The notes under the pieces: model-generated
What the model was told of the DNA's origin: nothing
Database searches by the model: none
The model's input: only the letters and a program-made list of their open reading frames with translations
Position numbers and translations under genes: made by a program
Source: Aralia elata
Taxonomy: Eukaryota > Streptophyta > Magnoliopsida > Apiales > Araliaceae
Direction of reading: 5' to 3'
NCBI GenBank assembly: GCA_034770075.1
Contig: CM068377.1
Location: forward strand, 49,454,271-49,518,270
DNA: 64,000 bases
In this document: positions 55,184 through 64,000 of the stretch, piece after piece
How the letters are laid out: the number at the start of each line of letters is the position of its first letter
Numbering within the stretch: position 1 is the first letter of the stretch

Positions 55184-56980
55184 TGAAAGTAGTATGCACA
55201 CAAGCCAATCATATTTGATATGATGTAGCATATACTTTGTAATCTTATTCAGTTATTAAAGGCATTTTACTTTATCTACATCGTGCTGTTATATTAAATG
55301 TGATAAACCCATAGTTTTGAGCAATGCTTTTAGAATCATGATGGTGATCATGCTAATGAGAACTAAATTGTAGATAGCTCACAAACTAAAATCGTTCCTA
55401 ATCGATGGATTACTAAAAAGGGGATTAGTGAATCCAGATAGATTAGTACATACGTTGCTTGCTCTTACGAAGAGGATGATTGATCTCATAATCATTTATG
55501 TGGAGACACTAAAGCAAGTATGTAGGTGCTTATTAGAGAATAACTTTCACTGAACGTGGCTTGCCAAGGAATACCTAATGGAGTTTTACTCACCTGTCAA
55601 TAGGAATTCCTCTAGTGATAATAGTACAACTGATCCTTGGACTTGAGATCATCATAATATCTTGTGTATGATGAGTTGTACTTTGACATGTCCCTTAAGA
55701 CCTTTAGGGCATATCAAAGGGTATGATTGGGTATAATAAGTTATACATGGAGATAGGTGAATGATCAATAAAGAATCTACCACTTCTAGTAAAAGGAGAG
55801 AATGTCCTATGTGATTTGATAAATGACGACTCAGAAGTCTTTGGCCAAAGCAGAATGAAATTAGAAAGGAGTTTCTAATTTGCAATATCAGAGTTGTTCA
55901 TTGGAGAATCGAAATACATATAATTAAATAAAATAAGAGTTGACAGTAATTCCATGTCTTATATTTAATTGGGACATTGTATGGTAGAAGGATTTAATTG
56001 TACGATAACTATTCACTAAAAGGTTCTTTTGTGATTAATGTTGAAATCTATATTATCTGGAAAGTCGTTGATCGCTAAGGGGGCTTACCCTTATTGTAGA
56101 ATAAATATTATTTATTTAAATGAATTAAATAGTTTAATTTATTTATTTAAATAAAATTTGAATTGTTCTAATTGATTTATTCACAACCGGTTTAATATGG
56201 AGAACCTAAAGGGTCACACCGCAAAAGAAAAAATATTTATTTAAAAAGTAAATGGCATAATCGTAATAATAAGTTAAGTGTATTTAATTTAATCTATGGA
56301 GATAGAATAAATTAAATAGCTTAATATTTATTATTTAATATTTTGAAAATATTAAATATAAATTAATAAGAGGAGTCTTATTATTATTATTATTACTATT
56401 ATTTAATTCCTAATAGGGATTGAAAATTAATTAATAGAAGTACTCTCTCATGAATTCCTAATTGGATTAGGAGTTCAATTAATTAAAATAAAAACCTTAA
56501 TCCTAAATAGTTTAGGAGGGTTCCCTATATCTATAAATAAGAGGTGTCTTATCATGATTTAGGGTTAGACAGTTACACACTCTTTCATAAGAATTGGAGA
56601 GAGAGAGAGAGAGTACTTGCAATTTATATAGAGATAAAAACTAGGGTTTTGCCAACACCCATCTTCTTGAACAACTATTATTCCTTGGTGGATCACCTCT
56701 ATAGGCCAAACACTTGGGTGGCTAACATTGATCAAAGGAAGAAATTTAATCGGTGGAATTCAAGGAGAACGCGAAGGATTTGGAGGTGAACTCGTACCTG
56801 TGGAAGCATGGTTCTACAAGGGTATAATTCTATATCTCTATCTATTTCGTTTAATTGATAATTAATCACAAGGATGATCATGGTGATGGTTTGTATGAAT
56901 AATTTTAAAATCTGTTTTATTGCGCTTTCACACTATTTATGTAATTTGATTGCATGTTCGCGCTATATACAAAACTAACA
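55184..56980 (+). repeat. Copia 5' LTR (1797 bp)
   Basis: Start TGAAAGTAG is inferred from where element B homology ends; the end is ACTAACA, just before the PBS. TATA box TATAAATAA at 56532-56540 is followed by a GA-repeat (56599-56614). The U3 region has the typical copia 'AGTTTCTAATTTGC' segment near 55870. Related to the minus-strand LTR 41710-42729. Confidence 0.85.
56532..56540 (+). promoter_or_regulatory. TATA box of copia LTR
   Basis: TATAAATAA; the same box is in the other copia LTR at 42114-42122 (minus strand). Confidence 0.7.
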
Positions 56981-56981
56981 G

Positions 56982-56993
56982 TGGTATCAGAGC
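56982..56993 (+). other. Copia primer binding site (initiator tRNA-Met)
   Basis: TGGTATCAGAGC, one base after the LTR end. Confidence 0.95.
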
Positions 56994-57129
56994 CTAATCT
57001 TGTGCTAATTATTGATTTTGATGATTCCATGTGTGTATGGTATGCGATTGGATCTAAATTTTTTGGGCAGAATCTGTTTTTCTGAATCTGCTATGCGGCA
57101 CAACTGCGCTGTTTTCAGTTCATTCTGGA

Positions 57130-57215
57130 GCGCAGCTGCGCCCAAACCTAGAAAGTCGTTTCTGGGATTCAGCGCAGCTGCGCCATTTCCCAGTTCATTC
57201 TGGGCGCAGCTGCGC
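57130..57215. repeat. Three GCGCAGCTGCGC palindromes
   Basis: Perfect 12-bp palindromes at 57130-57141, 57172-57183 and 57204-57215, with a decayed fourth near 57097. Two are preceded by CAGTTCATTCTGG, so a longer unit was duplicated. Confidence 0.9.
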
Positions 57216-58369
57216 CGGACAGCAGAATCCGAAAAATAATTTTTTCTTTAATTAAAATAAATGGTTTATTTAATTGATAGAAGTTTAGAATAAAGGAGTT
57301 TATTCACATATGGAATAGGATTCCATGTTTCCTAGAATAAAGGAGTTCACATATGGAATAGGATTCCATATTTCCTTAAAAATAAAGATGTCTATTTTAA
57401 TAAGGAATAGGATTCAACATATTTTATTTTTTCTTTTCCAACAATTTTAAGTTAAAATAAAAGAGTTTGTTTTGAACTTGAAATTGGATTCCATATTAAT
57501 TGAAATAAATGAGTTTATTTTGATTTGGAATTTGATTAAAAATAAAAGAGTTTATTTTTATTCAAAATTGGATAAAACAAAATAAATAAGTTTATCATGA
57601 TTTAAATTTTGATTAGAATAAAGGAGTTTATTTTTATTTCAAAATTGGATTTCTAGTAAACTTTTAATTGCCCACTAATTGATATCAATGCATATATGGA
57701 ATGGTTTTATTATTCATGAGATGAATGTTATTTATTGATACATATGGAGATATGTATGATAATAAATAGGGATTGATTATGGACTATTGATCAATGTGTG
57801 ATTGGATTTATTTTAGTGGATGCTTGAATGAATGGGTTTTTTATAAATGGGGTCTGCGTACCTCGTCTTCTCTAGTTTTTCTTAATGTAAATTCTATCTT
57901 CCTTCTATGTACTTCCCCTTGACTGCTGATCAAGGTTTCTATTTATTGTAAATAGTTTATGTAATAGGTTTACTTAGAATTACTTAAAGAATTGGAGACA
58001 AAGGAGCAAGGAGCGCTAGAAGACCCGTTTGTAATGGAGCCTAGGTTTAAATGTAATAGTTATATTTAAATTTTGTTCTTGCACCTTAGGTTTGACCTTT
58101 TGGTTCACTTGGTGGCTGTAGTAAACCAAACTAGAATAAAAGTCCATAATCAATCCGGGTAGAATATAGTATTCTATATGTGCACGCTTACTAAGTATAT
58201 ATTATATATTATATAACATGCTTCGCATGTTAAATAATATGACACATATTTTATATATATGTGCATTCGCGCTAAACAAGATGAGAGAAATAATAACAAA
58301 CCCCTCAAAGAAATTATATTAAGTCCTAAGCATGGTTAAGCGATAGAGTATTAAATATTTAATATGAGT

Positions 58370-58658
58370 TTGTTGTGTCACACAAGGCAAGTATTGAATA
58401 TTTAAGATGTTGCTTTATCTCATTTGATGCTTATAAATAGACTGGACGATGCTGTTTTGTTGTGTCACACAAGGACAGTGTTTTTCTTTCGAATATATGG
58501 AAGTGCTAGGTTGGACTTAACTTGGATAATTTTGATTCGGATGTGTCACACTTGATCAAAATAATCTAAGAGGTAAAATACAAGGAGTTACATAGTGATG
58601 TAATTGACAATAGTTGTCTATCTATATATTTATATATAGTTTGTTGTGTCACACAAGG
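58370..58658. repeat. Four copies of TTGTTGTGTCACACAAGG-type motif
   Basis: Copies at 58370-58387, 58457-58474 and 58641-58658, and a shorter one at 58541. The centre TTGTGTCACACAA is palindromic. Sequences flanking at least one copy also pair (TATATAG before, CTATATA after). Confidence 0.88.
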
Positions 58659-58950
58659 CTATATACATTTGAAATGGGATCCTTATTCTCAATAGCAAAT
58701 CTTTAATTAGATATGCCGAACTATATAATGAGGGTAATATAGTTTGATGAAAAAGTGAGAGATACCAATTTAAAATAAAGACCTAATTTATTTTTGTAAT
58801 TAATTAAAATGAATGTATGCTAAAATATTGTTAAATTACGAATTCATTTATAGAATTTTACGATGTCTAATTCACTATCACTGCATAGCATATTAGATGC
58901 TAATTAACTTGACCAAATAACACGGACTAGTTAAGGAATTTGAGAATAGT

Positions 58951-59730
58951 TCTCAAGGCTGAAAAGCTATCTTATGTCCTTAATACGCCTATCCCTGCAA
59001 TGGTTGCAGAAAATGCCTCTGAGAAAGAGATTGTTACTTTTAGAAAGTGGTAAGATGATGCACAGTTGGCTCAATGCATCATGCTTGCATCCTTGAGTAA
59101 CGAGCTTCAGCGTCAGCATGAAACTATGGATGCTCCTACTATACTCCTGCACCTTCAAGGAGTTGAATGGTGAGGAAAGTAGGACTATTAGATATCAGAT
59201 ATCTAAGGAGCTTTTCCGATCTAGAATGACCGATGGCACTACAGTACAGACATATGTCCTAAAATGATCAATCTGATTGAATAATTGGGACAACTAGGTT
59301 TTAATGGATGGAGAGTTGATCCAAGATTTGATCTTGTATTCACTTCTGGACTCTTTCTCACAATTTGTTGTGAATTTCCACGTGAACAAGCTATATATAT
59401 TAGCCTGTCTGAGTTGCTTAAGCACGTTGAAAACTATAAAGAGTCACTTTTCAACCATGAAAGACCAAGTCTTACTGGTAGATGATTCTCCAAGGAAGTG
59501 GAAGAGGGCCAAAGGATCTTCTTAAAAGAAGAACAATTCAGAGAAGGTATAAGGAAAGGCAATAACTAAGGACATTAAGAACAAGACTGATGTAGATAGC
59601 AAAGGGGTTTGCTTCCACTGCAATAAGCCTGGATATTAGAAAGGAAACTGTAAGAAGAATCTTATAGAGGCTAACCAGAAGAAACTTAGTGAAGCTTCGG
59701 TTATAGATACAGGTTTGTTCATGATTAAAA
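58951..59730 (+). pseudogene. Copia Gag remnant with damaged zinc knuckle
   Basis: Gag of UBN2-type: MTDGTTVQTYVLKMINLIE near 59228, LDSFSQFVVNFHVNKLY near 59350 and ELLKHVENYKESL near 59416, in alternating frames. The zinc knuckle at about 59611-59652 reads CFHCNKPGY-stop-KGNC: the His of the knuckle is Tyr and the next codon is TAG. Non-functional. Confidence 0.82.
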
Positions 59731-60690
59731 ATAAATCTTTTTGTAAGTCAAGATTCTACTTGGGTATTGGATACCGGCTGTAGTTCTCACGTATACAATC
59801 CAATGCAGAGACTAAGTAGAAGTAGAAAGCTAAACAAAGAGTAAGTAATCTTACGTGTGGAGAATGGAGCAATGGTTGCTACATTAGCCGTAGGAACTTA
59901 TAGTTTAGCGTTGCCTACAAGCAAGTCTTTTAAGTCAATAAGTTGTTATTATGTTCCAGTTCTCTTTAGAAACATTATTACTTCCGTTGTTGGACAAGGA
60001 AGGTTCTAGTATTATATTTAAGAACAATTGTTGTTCTATTTATAATGATAATGTTTTGTTTGAAACTGGAAGATCACTTCGTGGACTTTGTAAACTTGAC
60101 TTACATGAAAAATAATTTTGCAAATTGAACAAACTAGTAAAAAAAGGAGATGATCATTCAAAGAGTTGAATGTGTGTATTTGATAAAATACAAGTCTGAA
60201 TCATTTGAAATGTTCAAAGAATTCAGAAGTGAAACATATTGACAAAGTATTAAGATTCTTTGATCAGATCGAGAAAAGAATACTTGTACAATGAGTTTCT
60301 AGATCATCTCAAAATGGTATTTTCTCATAATAGACACCACCTGATACGCAATAATTGATTGGTGTATCTAAAAGGAGAAATTGTACCTTGTTGGACATGG
60401 TGCAGTCCATAATGATTTTTACCGACATTCTAGTATCCATCTGGGGTTATGCCCTAAAAACGGCTACATATCTACAAAATAAGGTAACCCCAAAAATCCG
60501 AGCCCAAGACTCCATAAAGGTTATGGATAGGGAGGATTCCTACTCTTAAGTATGTTAAGATAATGGGTTGTCCAGCTTATGTGAAAAGGTTTCAAAGATA
60601 AGTTTGGGACAAAATCAGACAAGTGCAGATTTGTGGGATATCCTAAAGAAAGTTTAGGGTATTATTACTATAATCCTACACGCTGCCTTC
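59731..60690 (+). pseudogene. Copia protease and integrase remnant
   Basis: Protease: STWVLDTGCSSHVYN (59753-59797) keeps the D-T-G active site. The gag-pre-integrase region follows (LCKLDLHEK near 60092). Of integrase, only the C-terminal part of the core is clear: GVSKRRNCTLLDMVQSIM and WGYALKTATYLQNKV (60361-60485). Many stops; catalytic D,D,E region not intact. Confidence 0.85.
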
Positions 60691-62299
60691 TTAGATAAAG
60701 GTGTTTATCATTGAAGGAGCTAGTAGGAGGGTAATAGATCTTGAAGTAGTTCAAGAACCACAAAGCACTTTAAGTCGAACCGAGGAACCTGTAGATAGAC
60801 CTATTGTACCACAACCAAATCGTAAATCTGGAAGAGTACCGAAGATACCTGGGAGGTATGGATTCATCATAGAGGATGATGATGAGGTACGCATTATAGA
60901 GGATGATGATCCAGTTTTATACGATGAGGCTATGAGTAGAAGACACTCAGAGAAACGGTAGATGGCCATGAACTCCAAAATGGATTCCATATAAGAGAAC
61001 CAAGTATAGACTCTGGTTACTCCACCAAAAGGCATAGTGCCTAAAGGGTGTATATGGATCTTTAAGAGAAAGACTAGGGCAAATGGCAAGGTAGAGACCT
61101 ATAAGACCAGACCTGTTTAAAAGGTTTTTTCAAGTCAAGAAGTTGACTGTGATAAAACCTTATTACCAGGTAATGCTCAAGTCTATTTGGATTTTGCTTG
61201 TGATTGCAGTTTATTACGAAATCTAGCAAAATGGATGTGGAGACGCCCTTCCTCAATGAAGACTTGAGGAGAATGTATGTATGATACAGACAGAGGAATT
61301 TGTTTCAAAGGTTGAAGCAAATCGTGTTTTAAGCTACAATGATCCATTGATGGATTGAAGCAAGCTTCTCAAAGATGAAGCATTCGTTTTGATAAGACAA
61401 TCAAAAGAGTTTGATTTTATCAAAAACAAGAATGAACCTAGTGTGTACAAAAAGGGTCAGTGGGAGTGCTGTGACATTCTACGTATTATATGTTGATATA
61501 CTACTGATAAGGAATAACACACCAATGCTATAAGAAGTAAAGATAAAATTGTCTAAACATTCCTCCATGAATGACTTGGGAGGAGCATCCTATAATTTGG
61601 GGATATAAATCTATATAGATAGATTTAAAAGGATATTCGGCTTGACCCATGGAACGTATATTCATTTGATGCTAAATGCATTTAGCATGGCAAACTCTAA
61701 GACAGGTCTCATGATGATGAGCCATAGAGTGTATCTCTCTAAAATTATCCCTAATTGAAAGAGAGATCGCATGAGTTACTATCATGTATGCAATGAATAT
61801 ACAAGGCTTGATGTTGATCAATTATATTCTGGAGCTGATCACTGTAAGACAGTGATAAACATCTTTAAGCACTTAACCGGTACTGAAGATGTGATCATGA
61901 TTCATGGTAGGTCTAAATTAAAACTAGAGGGCTAAACAGACTCAAGTTTTTTCAGACTGACCAAGACGATAACAAATCCACTTTAAGGTAAATCGTTACC
62001 TTGAAAGGTGGTGCAGTGAATTGAAAAAGTTCCAAACAGCAAAGAGTTGTTGGTTTAGTGACAAAGACGAAGTATATAGCTGTAAATGAAGCTGCAAGTT
62101 GATTGTTTGGATGATAAGTTCATTACAAAACTAGGAATAGTTCCTCAGTCTCATCTTAGATTCAGACAAGTGTTGTGGCACTTTCATTTGATTAGTGGAA
62201 TCATTGAAAGAAGAAAAGTCACTATAGAGATATTGGACTCTCGAGAACAACATTGCATATCCATCTACTAAAGCTTTATCCAACAGCAGGATGATCGTC
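60691..62299 (+). pseudogene. Copia RT and RNase H remnant
   Basis: Linker QPNRKSGRVPKIPGRYGF (60808) with an Asp-rich stretch, then the start of RT: TLVTPPKGIVPKGCIWIFKRK (61011-61070), NGKVETYKTRP, DGLKQAS near 61350. The catalytic DD box lies in a stretch of stops (about 61475-61500, YMLIY). RNase H shows LYSGADHCKT-like and ISGIIERRKVTIE pieces; it ends at STKALSNSR near 62280, close to the natural pol end. Dead. Confidence 0.85.
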
Positions 62300-64000
62300 T
62301 GTGACTACCCGTATCTGGTCATCACGATCCAATACAAACATTCACCTCTAACAACAATATGGTAACTAAAATGCGGAATATAATAAATATATGTTGTTCA
62401 TTACAAAGGTGTTACTAGTCCCAAGATACAATAACCTTAAAAACTTAACACAAACTCCGTACCCCAAATAAATATCAGGGTTTAGATTACATTAATAGAA
62501 ATTGACTAAGCATAAAGTAAGATCAGCTACGTGAAGTCTATCATTTCATCTTTTCTTTACCCTTGCTCTTTCCGGATGTCTCGAGTTTGGCTACAATGAA
62601 AGTCATGATATAGCAAGGATGAGCAACGAGTTTGCTCAGCAAGTTTTAAGTACAATAATGAGGATATATCATGATGAAAGGAATATAGAAAGAGATTTTC
62701 AACAATAGAATTAACAGAAGCAAGAACAATAAATGCTTTTAGAACAATTAATAGTCAAGTCGACTTTAAACAATAACTTCCAAAGGAGTCAATAGCTAGT
62801 TGACCCTCTAGTTACTGGCTACAGAATAAGTACTTGAGGGGATCAGCCTCGCGTACGCTATGTGTATGCATAACATTTAACTCTGCTGTTGGTACCTTAT
62901 ATACGGTACCTGGGGTACTCCCCTATAAATAAAGGGGTGTTCATTCAGTTTAAGAATCCTTACCATTAATTGGTTCGGATAGCTTTTATAACTCCTCACA
63001 TACTTGTCTGACCGAACAAGGGTTCAGACTTAATCATGAATAGTTCGTGAATTTTGGAACTTTAATAAATGTACGAATTCAAATGCATGAGTGCGAATGT
63101 CAACAACTACATAGAGGTGGGATAATTTTAAAGTAATTAAACCACTTAAAGCATCCTTGGAAATGAGATTCAAGCTTAAATAAGTACTTTGCAGTAAAAT
63201 AACACCCTGCTCGAAAGATAGTTTGAGTAGGGCTTAAGGAAACTTGCAATAATTACAGTTTCAGGGTAAAGAACTTGCTCAATGTAAAAGTTGAGTAAGA
63301 TAGAACTTGCATGTTTGCTCAGCTACAGATAAATTTTAGCTTTAACTAATTGATCTTGGATAACCTATCAGTTGATAAAGTCGGTTTATCCATTAGCATT
63401 GCATAACTGTATATCGATACACTCACTTATGCTATTTATTTAGCAGATAAACAATTCACCATATATATGTAATTACTATCTAATCATTAGCTAAACAGAA
63501 ATTAACTTAATGGCCTTTAGCTATTATTTAAAAATAAATAATAGTTAATCATGGTTACCTATCATTTGAGTTCTCAACTATTACCCTTATTCGTCTCTAA
63601 CTATGGGTTAATAATCCTTATTTATTATTTATAAAAATAAATAATAAATTTATCATGGTTTAATAACAATTAATCACTTATTTAGTTTTATTTGCGCTTA
63701 ATTACCATTCACCCTTAAGGGGAATTAAGTAATTATGACCCCTTAGTCATTAATAAAAGAATTTAATGCATTACTCTCTCCACACTTAATTACTATTAAA
63801 CACTAATTAAGTAATCATTTTATTAACTTGTTCATACTTAATTATTATTTAATATTAATTAAACAAGAATTAAATATTTATTATCTTTATTTAGTATTTA
63901 TTGATGAATAATAAATAATTATTTACTAACTTTATTATTATTCAATATTACTTAAATAATAATTAAATATTTATTATCTTTATTTATTATTTATTGATAA
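62300..64000 (-). repeat. Tekay/Del-type LTR, minus strand, runs off window
   Basis: Boundary TGTGACTACC at 62300 (sense end GGTAGTCACA). Internal words GATGAGCAACGAGTTTGCTC, GGGGATCAGCC and CCCCTATA..AGGGGTGTTCAT have counterparts in the element A LTR (27726 onwards). TCGTC at 62295-62299 would be its TSD. 63470-64000 is AT-rich with ATTATTTATT words. No gene. Confidence 0.75.

Larger units (their letters stand above)
56994..58950 (+). other. Long non-coding copia leader with three repeat sets
   Basis: About 1.95 kb without a convincing ORF. Holds GCGCAGCTGCGC palindromes (57130-57215), a series of AATAAAAGAGTTTATTTT-like direct repeats (57280-57640) and four TGTGTCACAC motifs (58370-58658). 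A 75-codon ORF across the palindromes is probably accidental. This is long for a copia leader, so part may be an insertion or decayed gag start. Confidence 0.6.
55184..62299 (+). mobile_element. Ty1/copia retrotransposon, degenerate, 3' end missing
   Basis: 5' LTR, tRNA-Met PBS, a ~2-kb repeat-filled leader, then gag, protease, integrase, RT and RNase H in copia order. It is cut near the end of RNase H at 62299 by another LTR, so no PPT or 3' LTR is seen. Confidence 0.88.

Overview
This window is plant nuclear DNA, most likely intergenic heterochromatin of a large-genome eudicot (species not identifiable from sequence). Essentially everything assignable is LTR retrotransposon, stacked by nested insertion. 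I see no convincing host gene, tRNA, rRNA or CRISPR array. The families are Ty3/gypsy Tat/Ogre-like, Athila and Tekay/Del-type chromovirus, and two Ty1/copia stretches, recognised from protein motifs, primer binding sites (PBS), polypurine tracts (PPT), LTR termini and target-site duplications (TSD).

Layout. 1-2860: end of a Tat/Ogre-like LTR with a 70-bp tandem array, followed by its PBS. 3018-22559: an Athila element on the minus strand (3' LTR at left, env-like ORF, pol, gag, PBS, 5' LTR at right). Its 5' LTR is split at 14393 by a young non-autonomous Athila relative on the plus strand (14394-21035, two 2084-bp LTRs, TSD GTTGC) that carries only a mosaic gag-derived ORF. 22560-25664: a truncated minus-strand Tekay-type LTR. 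25665-27112 continuing at 38839-40069: a plus-strand Tekay-type LTR interrupted by a complete minus-strand Tekay-type element, 'element A' (27113-38833, TSD TTGAC), with an extra coiled-coil ORF upstream of gag. 40070-41709: copia gag remnant. 41710-42729: minus-strand copia LTR. 42730-55183: decayed plus-strand Tekay-type 'element B', itself holding a solo LTR of element A's family (47394-50265, TSD GAGAT). 55184-62299: plus-strand copia element with a long repeat-filled leader and decayed gag-pol. 62300-64000: another minus-strand Tekay-type LTR running off the window.

How the parts relate. The non-autonomous element has no pol but shares with the host Athila the LTR ends, the tRNA-Asp PBS, a post-coding conserved block, a second PPT about 1 kb before the 3' LTR, and a palindromic motif, so it was probably mobilised by Athila enzymes. 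Points most worth a second look: this parasite and its shared cis-elements; the pre-gag ORF of elements A and B, which in both copies is interrupted by exactly two TAG codons at similar positions; the fact that all nine in-frame nonsense codons I located in the better-preserved ORFs are TAG; and copy-variable hairpin arrays inside LTRs.
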